DNA of 64,000 bases from Parasponia andersonii (Eukaryota > Streptophyta > Magnoliopsida > Rosales > Cannabaceae): assembly GCA_002914805.1 (NCBI GenBank), contig JXTB01000565.1, forward strand, positions 11,179-75,178, given 5' to 3'. Below, piece by piece: positions 19,300 to 32,729 of this stretch (position 1 is the stretch's first letter; the number at the start of each line of letters is the position of its first letter). The position numbers were made by a program, and so were the translations under genes. Under the pieces are notes generated by a model. That model was not told where the DNA came from and did not search any database. It saw only the letters and a program-made list of their open reading frames with translations.

Positions 19300-22200
19300 A
19301 TGAACTGCTTATCCCAGTTTTCGTCGCATATAGAAGCAGTCTTCAGAATCGGTCGTTTCAGAGCTGGGACTTGTTTGTACGGAGCTTACCCTTCTTGTTC
19401 GTGGAGTAGTAGAAGAATCAGCTACAGTCCCCGCATTACTACAGAAGTTAATCTTAACTCTTCCCTGACTAGTTTTGGTGCTCGGCTTTACTCCTCAAAA
19501 AAAGGTGCCAAAAACGACACTAATAGTTGCAGCAGTGGAACTAAAACCGCGTCAAGGTTGTCCTATATACACACACAGACACACTATTTTAATATTGGTT
19601 GTTAATTATTAGTTTAATCAACTCGAGAATGAATCTGTTGTTTTGAATTTCTTAATGGTTAGACGTCATAATGGTGAACTGGTTTGTTTATTATGTTCCT
19701 TTTATGTTTTTGTTAGGAGACGGAAATCGAAGTCTGAACCAGAAATGGAGCAGGAGAAGGACGCATTCTATGTTGTGCGCAAAGGGGACGTCCTTGGTGT
19801 TTACAGAAGTTTGAACGATTGTCAGGCACAAGTTGGTTCTTCGGTAAAGTGTTTGATTGAATTCGTATTGAGAGATGATTGTTTGGGAACTTTGAATGTT
19901 GGTTGTGAATGTTAAGCTTGTGATTCTGTTCTTGTTTGATTAGATATGTGATCCACCTGTTAGCGTGTTCAAAGGATACCGTTTGCCCAAGGACACCAAA
20001 GAGTATCTTACTTCGCGGGGACTGAAGGATGCACTCTACACTATTAGAGCTGAGGATTTGAAAGAGGGTATATTAGGCACGCTTGTGCAATGCCCATTGC
20101 AAGTAAGCTGAGCTTCCAGTTCCTCTGAATTGTCTTGTATAGAATTAGAATTGTGTCTTTTGTGTTAAGAGAAATTTCCTTCTCATTCACCCTTTGGAGT
20201 AAAATATATCGTATTTCTTCAGTTACACTGTTGGTAAAACTCTTACTTGATCCCAATGAATTTCGCTGATGTGCATGTTCTGTGGATTTTGAGCAATTTG
20301 ACCTAGGAGTTTGATTTGTCAAGTTGTGTGGTACTCTTTGATTGTACAATTTGTTACCTTTGTAGTTTCTTTTACATGCCATATGCACTAGAGAGCCAAT
20401 TGAAATTGAAATGGCTTGCTTGAGGGAGACACTATTTGGTTTTGGTATTGAATACTGAAATATGAGTCCAAAAACTTTACATGTTTTCCTATCGATTTTT
20501 TTCCTTGATCCTTGTGGTCGCTAGGTTGTCTTAAATTGTTTCGTGACCAAATTTTTTATAGATTAGGCTCAGTGGTGTGGAAATAATTATGAATTTTTTG
20601 CCCTATATTTTCAGGTTCCAACTCCTTCGTTAGCTGAAACTTCTGCCAAGGATACGTCCAAAAAGAGATCACAGCTATTGATTGGATCAGATGATATGGT
20701 AAGTTAGGATGCATGAGTACATACTATATCTGGATTGGAACACCCTTCTCAGGGAAGTAAAGAAACAAAGCAATTTTGGGGAAAGATTATTATTATATTC
20801 CTTACTAGTAGAGGACAGCCAGTTTTTGTTTTGTCATTGTAAAACTAAATAAGATTAAGGTATCAACATTGTAATCCGTTTGTTGTGCTTGTCATGTCTC
20901 TTGTTGTAGATTCTGTGTAGTGTTGCACAACTGTTGAGCTATTGTGTGTGGACTTTGCTATAATGTTTTTGGTGTGCATATATAGGACTTAGGCTCTATG
21001 TATTTCACATTTTATTCTATCCTCTGCCTTGTATGTATGTGATATATCTTAATATTTGGTTGCTTCGGTGCAATGAATTCTCATGGTTTTCCAGGAAGCA
21101 ATTGGTTCTATTTCAACTGATCCTTCAAGAAAGCACGCCAAGTTAGATCATTCTGCTGTGGGGCGATTGTCATCAGTTGACTGTGTAAGTTAGATTCATA
21201 TTAGTGCCAGATGAAATGATGATAGCAGGGAAAAAATGATTGCAGGCAAGGTGCCCCTCTGTATTTTATATACCATACATCATGATCTAAAGCATATGCA
21301 ACAAATGAAAAGTAACAAGAAATTTGAGCCTTTGTTTTTTGGTCAATTAATTGTTGATTGTATAAGCCTCAATCACAAAGCTATTTTTCCTGGTATCTTT
21401 TCTCATAGTTTATCACATATTATGTGGTATATTTGGATGCGTATTTTTGGATTTCTTGTACCATTGTAAAACTTGATTCCTCGCTAACATTGCACATGTA
21501 GCGGTCATGTATTCTTAAGTTTGATGGTGCATCAAAAGGCAATCCAGGAAAAGCTGGTGCAGGAGCTGTGCTGCTAACTGATGATGGAAGTTTGGTAAAC
21601 TTTACGGTTACCCTTTGGGGTTTGTATATTTATTATGTATTTTTTTTTCACCTATAGATAGATATTTTTTTTTAGCCGTCGGATCAATATCTAATGGCTA
21701 CAATAACGTGCATGAAAAGACGTGCATCCTTAATGTTCTCTCTTTCTACCTTTTTACCATGAAAAAATGTGCACGATGAATTTTAATTAGCCAAAACAAT
21801 ATCTATTTATATGTAAAAAAGAAAAAACCCTACTGGATTGGTGCCCTTTTTATTTATTGTCTAACCTTTGTTTCGTTGTAGATTTGTAGATTGCGTGAAG
21901 GCCTAGGTNACTGTAGACAAGATTGGTTGGCAGCTTTCATCAATTTTATTATTGTAGTTCACTGGTGATTTTTTTCCTTGATATGTTTTTACGTTATACC
22001 ATTTTTCTGGAACAAAGATTTGTATAATGGAGTAGTTTTCTATTTAACTGTGGTACTCTTGTTCATTTTAGGTTGCTTGTAATAATTTTTTTTTTCTTTT
22101 TATCAATAAGCCAAAATTAAATTCAAATTTTCTGCATATCATTTTTGATATTAATGCGTTGCTGCTTTTTTGAGAGTGACATTTATTCTTTTGTCTATTA

Positions 22201-22827
22201 CCTATGAAGAACATGATATTGACTGGAAAATATATGTTACAGGTTCAGGGTTTATGGAAGGTAAAAAATGAGAACATGTCAAATTTGTGTGACGAGGTGA
22301 TGAAAGTTAAGGATAAGTTTGTTTCTTTCCAGATCAGTCACGTTTTGAGGGTGGGTAAAGTTGACTCTGCTTGTGTATTCTGATCTCTGATATTAATTTT
22401 TAACTTGTATAACATTTTTCTTCACCAATATCTCTCTTTCTTTATCTTTCTAAACGTCTAATTTTAGTTCACACTTCTTTGACCAAGAAGGCAAGTTCAT
22501 TAATTTAAAAATTCATTAATGTATTAAATTTATTTTCTCAAACCTCAGCCTACTACATGAGCTGATGTTGCTTAAATTCTTTTACTCTCCCATTGCTCTC
22601 TCTTCTCTCTCTTTGGTGGGTAAATTCTGATGTTTTCTTGTATATCTCTAAAGGACCTAAACTCAGAGGCGGATGCTCAAGCAAACTTGGCAGTCAATCT
22701 TGCTGGTGGGACTTTTTAAAACTTATTTGCCTTTGAACAGTTACTTTTATTTAGTCAATTCATGAATGTAAACTGGACCTGGTTGGATGCTGCAGATGGC
22801 CAAGTCCAAGAGGAATCTGTCGCTTAG
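19300..22827 (+). CDS. RNase H1-type protein, probably organelle-targeted; catalytic exon missing
   Basis: RNase H1 removes RNA from RNA-DNA hybrids and R-loops. Coding exons: 19300-19556, 19717-19843, 19944-20102, 20615-20698, 21095-21184, 21502-21594, 21882-21906, 22243-22350, 22654-22705 and 22796-22827. All junctions through 21882 keep frame. Residues 1-70 are rich in Arg and Ser with few acids and contain ARLYSSKK, like a mitochondrial or plastid presequence. Residues 102-150 form the hybrid-binding (viroplasmin-like) domain, FYVVRKGDVLGVYRS to VFKGYRLP. The RNase HI domain starts CILKFDGASKGNPG (Asp247) and ends NSEADAQANLAVNLA. The exon that normally carries TNNxAEYxAL and the GDSxLVC-type segment, with the second and third catalytic acids, is absent between 21907 and 22242. 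Joining the flanking exons shifts frame and meets TGA within ten codons. It may be a pseudogene or an assembly loss at the N at 21909. Confidence 0.8.
21617..21846 (-). mobile_element. MITE copy 1, in the RNase H gene intron
   Basis: About 230 bp with terminal inverted repeats; the right end reads ATTGGTGCCC and the left end is decayed. Its core on the minus strand (GCACGTCTTTTCATGCAC, then TAGCCATTAGAT) matches the copies at 31576 and 32730. It lies between the exons ending at 21594 and starting at 21882. Confidence 0.75.
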
Positions 22828-25800
22828 TTGAAATAGCAACGTGCACTCAGTCTTGCTGGTGAGGCATTGAGAAATTTAAGTTTCCCTTTACATAGTTGAA
22901 CTGATTCATACAATTTTTCAACCTGTTCGCTGCCACGGAAGATGAAATCCTTGAGAAGTCTGACAAGTAGTTAAAATTATTCTATATTGCTCATTACATT
23001 TTGAGTTTTTTACTTAAACAAGAATAAATTTTCATCATTGTTTCTGCTGAAGTTGAAATTTTGGACTTGGGGATCTTCAACAGTTCAGTCTTGAAGAGCA
23101 CCATGATTTCAGGTTTGGTTTGATTTTTTGGTTCATTGTATCATAAGAAAATAACTTTGGCAGAACACTTAAATCTTTGCTGTTAGTATTGCAATTTTTG
23201 GATACAGACTATAACTTAGACCCTGAATGAGGGAATATGGACAGTTTAACTTGTGACACAAAAGAAACTCAATGGACATATTTGGTTCTTATCCTGGTAG
23301 ATTTGATCATGAAGGATGTGGGAACAACAATTTTTTCTCATGATGATTCTCCACTTTTGGCTTCAGTTGGTAACTTGCAGCAATTTTTCTTTCATTTTAG
23401 ATTTCACAGTTTGGTGCTTGTATGAGATTTTGAAAGTTTAGTTTTTCTAGTCGAGTTAAATGTGGCTATACAAGAGCAATTTGAAACTTTTCTAATAAGA
23501 GCAATAAAAATGACCCTTTTACAAGAAAGGTTGGGTTTGAGGTTTTTATGCACTATTTTCTTCTTTTAGCCAGTACTACTTTCCTTTCATTGTTAGATTG
23601 TTAGTTTTTGCACCTTAGTCAAACCCAACAGTGCACACGCCCGCCCCCTCACCCCAACAAAAAAAAAAAAAAAAGAGAGAAAAAAAGAAGTTAGAACAGT
23701 CCAAACTTTGAGTTTTCGAAATTCAATTTTGACCAATTTATTAGACAAAGATGTGAAATTTGTAATATATTCGTCACTCAGATGAGATATTTCTGTTATT
23801 TTTTGAAAACCGGATAGTGAATTACACTTTTTTTTTGAATCCATCGAGTTTTTGTACAATTAGAAAATGAAATAGGGGAATGTTAGGGTTCCTATTTTGG
23901 CCCTATCACCCAGTTTTTCAAAACAAGTTTACACAAGCGAATGGTATCGTTCTTTATAAGATCCAATCATGTCTTCCCCAGTGAGAGAAATGAGAGCTGT
24001 TTTTGTTTAATACAGAGGAACGAGAGAAAAGAAAACCATCTTATTTGTTTAGTACAAAAGTAAAATACACGGAAGGCTAAATTGCTGAAAAATTAATATG
24101 AAATATAGATGTTCTGTAATTAAATTTTGATGTTTGGATTTTGTAAAATAATATCTTGATATTGAAAATTTCTAAAAATTAATACATTGGGATGATTTTT
24201 TGAATAACATTGATTGGTAAAAGACAATAATATTTATCAAATTAAGGAGAACAATAAGAACAAATGTAGTTTTAATGGAAGATATTATTATTTTTTTTGT
24301 TACTAACATAGATTAAAAAGTCAGTCTTAGGTGTTAATTATCAGAAATTTTTAATTTTAGAGTATTATTTTGTGAAGTCTAAAGTTTAGGATTTAAATTA
24401 CAAAATAGTCAAATTTCAAGATATTTTTATGTAATTTATTCTACACGAAAATGAAAGATTTCATTTTGTACAATGATAGTATTTATTAGATGTATTTTAT
24501 TTTTAATTAATCATTAAAATTATTTGATTTTTATAAGATTCCTTAATATTTCCTATGCTATATTCCCAATTTAGGAATGATACAAAATAAAATTTACAAA
24601 AATTTAGTTTTATTTGGAACTCAGATTTTGGGAAGAAAAAAATGAAACAAAGGGAAGGAAAAGGATAAAAAAATTAAGGAGGAAAACAAGTAAAATAAAT
24701 TTTCTCATGTTTGAAAACCAAGGAAAATATAAAGGAAAAAAATGAATTTGTCACTATTTTTTTTTTCTCTTGTTTGGCAATTGAAGGAAAAAAAATGGAA
24801 AGAAATAAAAATATTCTTTTTTTTTTTTGTCTTAACTTCTCTATCATAACTTTCTCTCTCATCCATTCTCTTTTCCATCCATTTATTTTCTCTCTCAATT
24901 ATGTTGGTGGCCAAGCAAATCATAGGATTCCAAAAAGTAAAACATGAATAACGTAAGAAAAATTGAAACAAGAAGAAAATGAATAATATAAGAAAAATAG
25001 AGACCTTAAGCTCATTGGGAAAGAACTGTATTAATTTCTAGATATTTCTTTGCTCAAGATTAGCACCACCCAATTACATCCATGTTTTGTAAAAGAAGCG
25101 TATTTTTATTATATATGAAAGTTGTAGCATATTAACAATAACTATGCTTCAAAGATATCATTCCCGAACTCCATCTTCGATCAAATGCGTTGCAACTCAC
25201 CTGTGATAGCAAGAAATATTTTAGCAACCTTCTTATCTTTTGTAAGGATTCGATAAACTAATGCTTTGGACTCCAAACTCAAATCATCAACTTTCTCATT
25301 CTCTTGAATTGCTCCATTTCGACATTCACTTTTTCTTGGCTTTTTTAATGCTACAACGACTAAATTCATTCATTCCCTAACATACTTCAACTTATCAACT
25401 ACATTATCATTCTCCTTTGTTTTTTTCTTCTTCAAATTCCTTTTAAATATATAAGTACTTGCAGTACCCAGAAGACTTTCTCAACTCGTCTTCTTCCCTA
25501 TTTTTATTTTCAACTTCATGCTCAATTGCATGAAAGAGAAATAGTTCCTTTTCTCTAGATATTTATTCCTCCTTTTTGTCACTCCTCTCTGTGTTTCCAT
25601 TCTACTGGAGAAGGATATGGGTTTTGCTTGTTTTTCTTGTCCTTATTTGTTTTTTTCGTTTTACTTTTTTTTTTTTTTTCATAATACTAGTCTTGTCTAT
25701 TTAAAGATTCAATAATTTCATAACTTGAAGAATTTATCTTGTCAAAGATCAATTTGTAGAAAATCCATCACTGTCTCAGTCAAAAAGCGCCAATGAAGAT

Positions 25801-26250
25801 AGAATTGAAAGAGCTGTAATGATATTACTCATGTTGCTCTAAGTGTCTCCCTTATGGGGTTGCATGCACGTCATCACTCATCAATATCTCATGTACAATT
25901 TTTTCCCTCCCTCGTTGTCAATATTATAGTGATTTAACGATTTTTTATGTTTATTCTTTCAGATTACGTGTAAAGATCATTCTTTTAAATTTATTATTGT
26001 ACTTCTTGATTGGTTGAATGAATTTACTATTTTTAGTTTTTTATTAAAAAAATCAAAATTTTTACACATTTCCATTCTATCTGTTATCTTTCTCATTATC
26101 TAGCCATACATTTCAAATTCCACACATTTATTTCACTCTTCTTCTACTTCTCTCTCTCTTACCAAACAAAGCATAAAGAATATTATGTCCACTAAAATGC
26201 TAAATAATATTTTATTCATCAAATTGGTTACAAGATTTTGAGACTCCTTT
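22828..26250. other. Downstream and intergenic DNA, transposon-like debris
   Basis: 22840-22980 partly repeats the end of the RNase H gene: CAGTCTTGCTGGTG, then an exon-like GAAGATGAAATCC...AAGTAG. At 24060-24430 there is an AT-rich block with ACAAAATAATAY-type ends that loosely resembles 18260-18570 and may be a MITE. At 25140-25560 a short minus-strand frame is unidentified. No gene is supported. Confidence 0.5.
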
Positions 26251-26259
26251 CTTGAAAAT

Positions 26260-26716
26260 AAACTTATTTAAGCCTATATGAAGTGTTCTAGATACATCAA
26301 CATGAAGCCCAATAAGTTGGAGTTAGTTTAAGTACAAAACTCATAAAAGGAGAAGTTCAAGTCCAAATTGAAGAAGCCTTTTATTTAGAATCTTTTAGTA
26401 TTAGCTAGATATTAGTTTTTTGTACGTGAATCATTTGATTACTTAGATTATTATTAGAAGTGTGTAGAAAAAAACATGCGTGACTTAAAGATTTTTGTAA
26501 TTGTTTATATGTGTGGTTCTCCTTGTTTCTTATATAGTATAAATACCCCGTCATGTTTGGATTCTAAGCATCAAGTAAGAAGCAAAGCTTCTAATAGTGA
26601 AGAAAAGAGAGAAAGAAGCATAGTTTCTAGTGAGTGAGTGAACTTGAAGAATGAAATTGAGAATTTTCTCTTGTATTAATATTTGAGTAGTAATAAAGTT
26701 TGTTCTATTTCCAACA
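26260..26716 (+). repeat. Copia-type LTR, 5' limit uncertain
   Basis: Ends CCAACA at 26716, three bases before a primer binding site, and carries a TATA-like TATAGTATAAATACC at about 26535-26549. The left end was not identified; the coordinate given is approximate. Confidence 0.6.
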
Positions 26717-26719
26717 AAG

Positions 26720-27372
26720 TGGTATTAGAGTGAAGTTGTGAATTCTCTTGAAATTCTAAGTATGCTCTGTGGTTGCAGCTTTGACTGATCTTCCACATCT
26801 AAAAAGAATTCTTGAGATTGAGAGTATTAGCCATTTGTTCCAAACATACTACTATTACATATTAAATCGAGAAGCTTGACGAGATGAATATGCTACTGCA
26901 AAAATCAGCCCAATCGGAGTCTGAACTAGTCATCGGAAGTTTGTTACAACAAATTGAATCAACTCATCGAGTTAAGCTGAGTCAGAGCTATTGACCAAGC
27001 CGTCGATGCCGTTTGACCATATCGTTGACTGTTGATCAGATGGTTGACTTTGATTATTGACTTTGAATAAGTCGATATACTAGTCAATTATAAGGTTTTT
27101 CGATGTTACGGATCCATCCGTGTTGTCAAAATTTCTAAAAACTCACTCTGTTAAGAGTTATGACTATCGACAATTTAGCATCTCTTCAAGTTCCACTACT
27201 TCAAGGCAGCAACTTTGATAATTAGACTATAAACATGAAAGTCCTCTTTGGAGCACACGATATTTGGGAAGTAGTGGAGAATGACAACGAATAGCCAAAA
27301 AATGAGACAACACTATTCTCAATATAAAAAGATAGTTTAAAAGACTTAAGAAAGAGAGACAAAAAAACTATC
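26720..27372 (+). pseudogene. Copia primer binding site and 5' gag remnant
   Basis: TGGTATTAGAG at 26720-26730 matches the tRNA-iMet primer site of copia elements with one change. From 27181 a decayed frame reads LQVPLLQGSNFDN, a stop, TINMKVLFGAHDIWEVVEN. This is the N-terminal copia Gag pattern (Y/F-DNW...MKxLLxxxDxW). The sequence leaves the element soon after 27372, so only the 5' end remains. Confidence 0.75.
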
Positions 27373-29744
27373 TTCCTCGTCTATCTTCCTCAACACTATT
27401 CTCAATTAGTCTAGTACTTCTTTTTATTTATTTGTTATTTCATTGATATACGTCCATAAACTCGGGTTACCAATATTTCAAACTGACATCAATGTTTTGT
27501 CCTTGCGAACAACAAACCTTATTCCTCTTTAATTTTCGACTGAAGAAAATTCATTCTCCATTCTATGATAAAGAAACTTATACCCGATCTTTCATCTCCT
27601 TTAACTCGCAGAACCCGCAGAAGAGAACCAGAAAAATAAAAAAAAAAAGATTTAAAGTTAACATGAAAATAACTAAAATTACGGGGCTCTCTTGTAAAAA
27701 TAAAATACACGAAATTTATTTTTTTATTAATAACAATTTTTATATTTTGTGTTTCTGAAAGTCAAATCACATAAAATAATATTAACAACAAACAAACTCA
27801 ATCACTTAATACTTACGCAACAAAGTAGCACTTTCAGAATCATACGCATATCATTATGTACTAAATACTAATGTAGTAACCGATGAGATCTTTCTAAAGA
27901 TCCGAAAGATTCCACCCAAACTTATCTTCAATTGCCATTTTTTGGGTCTTTTTTCAATTGAAATAGTTAGATGGCAGCGCAGAATCGTGTACATGAATTT
28001 TCAGATTCATTTATAATATTATTTATGTGCGTATGTGCTAAGCGCAAGATCATACGTATATATATATATAACTATATCTTAAAAAACCATAGGTATATCG
28101 TATTAAATAGCTATGTTCTTTTCTGAGACCCTGTGACCTTTCTTGTTTATAATGTAGTACATATATATTTTCCAAAAAGATGACTCAAAAAGGGTTACAA
28201 TACAGTACCTTACGCAGAATTACATGCACGTAAACATCTTGATAGTTATTTTAGATTCATAGTTTCAATGATAAGGTAGCATTTAGAAGAAAAATAGTCA
28301 TATATTACTTATGATTTGTAAGTTTCTATCTACAATAATAAGAAATTAACTACTTTGAAAATATATTTACATTAATTAATTATGTGATGGAATCTCATTC
28401 AAGTTATAAATTTATATATGTAAAAATTATTTGGAAAGAATAAACCTCAAAATTTGAAAATACTATATATACATGCAAAAAAATTTAAGATCATAACAGG
28501 AATGGCATACATCAGTACTTAATTACTTTGAATTTGTACGTGCTCATTCTAAAATAAAATTCGAACCGTTTTTCATGCATATATATATATATATTATTGT
28601 TGGCAAATGAATCACATCAATATGTACTTAATTCATTAGTTGGCAAATGAACCACATCAATTTATAAATCTTAGAACCTTTTTTCAAGATGTTATGACTT
28701 TTGTGTTAAATTGTTTTTAACATACATATTAAATTTTCTAAAAAGAAAAAGGTCTCAAACGGCTAATTTATTTGGGGATATTGTACTTTTATAAGCATCT
28801 GGATTGTGCTTCTAGATATCTGCTTTTTCCATCAAAAAAAAAAAAAAAAGATATCTGCTTGCCACTTACATGGTCAGTTAACATTAATTATGCTTAGATC
28901 AGCCGAAAAAGAAATTCTGATTATTCAGCAAATTAAAATATAGATATTATAATAATATAAAAGTTAACATTAATTGTGATATGCGACAGATCTTTCCAAA
29001 AACCCACATATGAATTAATGCATAAAACTAATAAAGTCACACAAACTACCAAGAAATCGATATGATGATCTTTTTCGACAGGTAGGCCTAGCCAAGCCAA
29101 AAACACTGTGAAAATTTATACCCAACACAACCCAACCCATATATCAATGCAATAAAGGGAAAATGTCTTTGCATTATAGCTTAGGCGTTGAGTTAGGTGG
29201 AGAATAATAACGCATATTGCATATAATTTTTCTTGGGAAGTAATTTAATTTGTTGTTTAGTAGATGAGAAAATTTTCAACAAAAGAGAAGAAATTTTTTT
29301 ATATGCTTATATTCATATATATATATATGTGTGTGTGTATAAATATGTAGGATTAAAGAGGGCCTCAAAATACGAGGTCATAAATCTTTTTGGGTTTTTG
29401 CTCTATGTATTAAATGAATAATAAGTTTGGAAGAGAGAATTAAGAAGGGGTGTGGCATAGAGCAGTAAAGAAACATTTAAAATGTCATTAAATGGAGTTC
29501 ATGGCCCAGCACCAACCCAAGATAGATGAATGAGAGTTCCACATATTTATTATTTGTTTGTTGGGACCAGTAAATGACCTTAATAATTATCTTTAAAAAA
29601 TTCCCACATTTATTTTCACATTAATATTCAAATATTTAGAGCATGGCAAAATGTTATATTTCTATTAGCCAAGAATAGTAAGGTGTGATCGTGTAGTAGA
29701 TTTTTCTTTTTTTCATTTTTTTTGGGATCCTTGTGTTTTTTTTT
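27373..29744. other. AT-rich intergenic DNA
   Basis: Microsatellites of TA type (28055-28070, 28578-28594, 29318-29330) and poly-A/T runs. No credible gene or RNA was recognised. Confidence 0.55.
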
Positions 29745-30396
29745 NNNNNNNNNNNNNNNNNNNNNNNNNNNNNNNNNNNNNNNNNNNNNNNNNNNNNNNN
29801 NNNNNNNNNNNNNNNNNNNNNNNNNNNNNNNNNNNNNNNNNNNNNNNNNNNNNNNNNNNNNNNNNNNNNNNNNNNNNNNNNNNNNNNNNNNNNNNNNNNN
29901 NNNNNNNNNNNNNNNNNNNNNNNNNNNNNNNNNNNNNNNNNNNNNNNNNNNNNNNNNNNNNNNNNNNNNNNNNNNNNNNNNNNNNNNNNNNNNNNNNNNN
30001 NNNNNNNNNNNNNNNNNNNNNNNNNNNNNNNNNNNNNNNNNNNNNNNNNNNNNNNNNNNNNNNNNNNNNNNNNNNNNNNNNNNNNNNNNNNNNNNNNNNN
30101 NNNNNNNNNNNNNNNNNNNNNNNNNNNNNNNNNNNNNNNNNNNNNNNNNNNNNNNNNNNNNNNNNNNNNNNNNNNNNNNNNNNNNNNNNNNNNNNNNNNN
30201 NNNNNNNNNNNNNNNNNNNNNNNNNNNNNNNNNNNNNNNNNNNNNNNNNNNNNNNNNNNNNNNNNNNNNNNNNNNNNNNNNNNNNNNNNNNNNNNNNNNN
30301 NNNNNNNNNNNNNNNNNNNNNNNNNNNNNNNNNNNNNNNNNNNNNNNNNNNNNNNNNNNNNNNNNNNNNNNNNNNNNNNNNNNNNNNNNNNNNNNN
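29745..30396. other. Assembly gap (652 N)
   Basis: A run of N between poly-T on the left and an (AG)n microsatellite on the right (30397-30412). Content is unknown; any open frame across it is an artefact. Confidence 1.
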
Positions 30397-31575
30397 AGAG
30401 AGAGAGAGAGAGCTAGCTGGGGGAAGAGAGGGGCACGTGTCTTGTTATAAATGGACAGCAGATTTTACAAATAAGTCTCTAGTTTAAAAATTTTGTCATT
30501 TAAGTCCTTCTGTTTTGCCAATTGATCCCTCTTTCAAAACTTTTCACATTATAACCCAAAATTCAAATTTTAAATATATATACATATAAAATTGTGCAAA
30601 AGTCCATTTTACCCTTACAATTTTTAAGAGGTTTTCCATGTAGTGTTGTGCTTCTTGAAGAACTAAGGCTTCTAATTCAGTTACGTACAGGTATACTAAA
30701 ACTTAGATTTTATACATAAAAGTGTAAAGTGAAATTCAAAAATTCCTTGCCATATATAGTCTATTTTAAAGAGTTATATACTTTTTAATTAAGGCATCAT
30801 ATAATAACGAAATAATCATAAGAAACAGTTGTACGTAGCTGAAATTCTCTAGCTAGTAATCAAAATGACGGAATTATGTAAAAAAGTAATCCAAAACTAG
30901 TACATAAATAAACTGATCACCAGCTAACCATACGATCATGATACGTGTACAATATGAAGATAAAAAACGGTGGCATATGCTTAAGAGAATTTATTTTGTA
31001 TTATTAATTCTCACTGTATTATTGGTTTCTAATAAAAATAAAAAAATTGACGTTACATATTGATGAGGAATTATCAAAGTTAATAAGAAAACCGCATGGT
31101 CCAAGAATTCTAAATTAACTGAAAATTATACCTTAAAAAATTATGGTAGCTGATCAACCATCCCAAAGTTAAACTTTATCAGCCTTTATTAATTCATTCA
31201 TAACAATGTGACAGAGCTAGCAGTACTATGATATAACATTTTGGACCACTATATATATATATATATATATAAATAGTGCCTGAAAATGAGATCAGGGTTC
31301 AAATGATCGTGAATAAGATAGTAATGGGTATCGCTGCATATATATATTCCTCAATACAAGAAATTAATAAATATTGAATTTATGTTCTAATGAGTAATTA
31401 ATATTGCTATGGATAATTCCATGCCTTTCTGGGTATAATAATATATAATTCAATTAGATTTGATTTTCGCCGTACGAATTTGCATGAAATTGAACTGACA
31501 ATGCTGAGTGAAGTGTACGGTCTACCTTCTTGCGCGTGCACATTTATTTCTTATTATATATATATATATATATAT
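30397..31575. other. AT-rich intergenic DNA
   Basis: Begins with an AG microsatellite, then AT-rich sequence with TA repeats at 31248-31270 and 31555-31575. Nothing coding was seen. Confidence 0.55.
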
Positions 31576-31831
31576 GGCCACCAATTTAGTAAGTATTTTT
31601 TTTTAACTTATACATAGGTATCAATTTGGCCAATGAAAATTTAGTATGGACATTTTTTTATTAGTATGGACATTTTTTTATTGTAAAAGGTAAGAAGAAA
31701 AAAGAGTATTAATGATACACGTCTTTTTATGCACTTCATTATAGCCATTAGATTACCATTAGATAGTGATCCAATTGCTAAAAAAATACCTACTCATAGG
31801 TTAAAAAAAAATACAAATAGAATTGACAATC
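31576..31831 (+). mobile_element. MITE copy 2
   Basis: About 256 bp. The left end (GGCCACCAATTTAGTAAGTA) and right end (AGAATTGACAATC) are imperfect inverted repeats. The core includes TAATGATACACGTCTTTTTA, and a short internal block near 31650 is duplicated. It sits in a TA microsatellite, which fits insertion at TA. Confidence 0.8.
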
Positions 31832-32729
31832 TATATATATATATATATATGGTACGTATGTATTTATTTTTTTAGCTAGACAGGGTATTATTTATTTTTA
31901 TTATTTTTTAACTACCTAAATTATGATTATCATTATGTTATGATCCATAGTTAAAAAAATAAGAAATTTAGGTGGACGACTAATATTTTACATTAAATTG
32001 AGTAGATATCCATTTTTTAAATTTTATACCTAAATGTCCATATATTTATATTTTTCCACTTAATAAATATATTTTTCTATTAATTTTAGTTATTGTACTA
32101 AAATATACCGTGTATATAGTTTTTTATATTTGGTATATAAAATTTTACACTTGACATATATACCGGATATTTTGCTATAATATTTGACAAATTGGTATTT
32201 ATTTAAATTAGACCCAAAATTTGATCATATTTCTATTCCAAAAAATATCTATAAATAGATAAAAAAATATTTATTTAATTAGAAAAAAATATATACATAT
32301 ATTTTAACAATATTATTACGGTGAAGGACTGAATGCAATGAATGCATCTATGATCCACCCATAAGAGGAAATGCACGATTTGGTGCGCTAGACGTACATT
32401 CTATTTCTTGATGACTTGGCACGTTGTCGTTGGTGAGTAAGTTACAAGTTCGTATGGTACGAGTATAACCGGGCTTTTTTTTTTTTAAATTTTGTGGCTT
32501 ATGGTAATAAAGGCCTTTCATTAGTAAGGCAAACAAATTTCTATAAAATTAATATTTCCATACAAATTTGAAATGAGGATATATTCTTGGATATTTTGTG
32601 TTGCCTTATTACGTGAGGTGTCCTAATTATATACTATTAAAGGTTTTCCACTCTATCCGTAAAATCACTAAGATCATTTTTTTTTTTGGGGTCAGGCGAA
32701 TAGACAAAAAATGGCATATACATATATAT
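31832..32729. other. AT-rich intergenic DNA
   Basis: No gene seen. A GC-richer patch at 32340-32480 has a weak tRNA-like look, but boxes A and B were not convincing. Confidence 0.5.

Noticed and set aside
23237..23425. Extra coding exon of the RNase H gene
   Set aside because: No clear acceptor or family similarity; the RNase H domain already ends at 22827.
24674..24971. Minus-strand Lys-rich frames
   Set aside because: Low-complexity translation of purine-rich DNA.
25181..25369. Minus-strand frame with LESKALVYRILTKDKK
   Set aside because: Protein-like composition but only 62 codons, no recognised family, and stops on both sides; too weak to call.
29722..30450. 242-codon frame
   Set aside because: It crosses the N gap and is an artefact.
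32340..32490. Second SINE or tRNA-like patch
   Set aside because: A partial GTTCG box is present, but box A and spacing do not fit on either strand.
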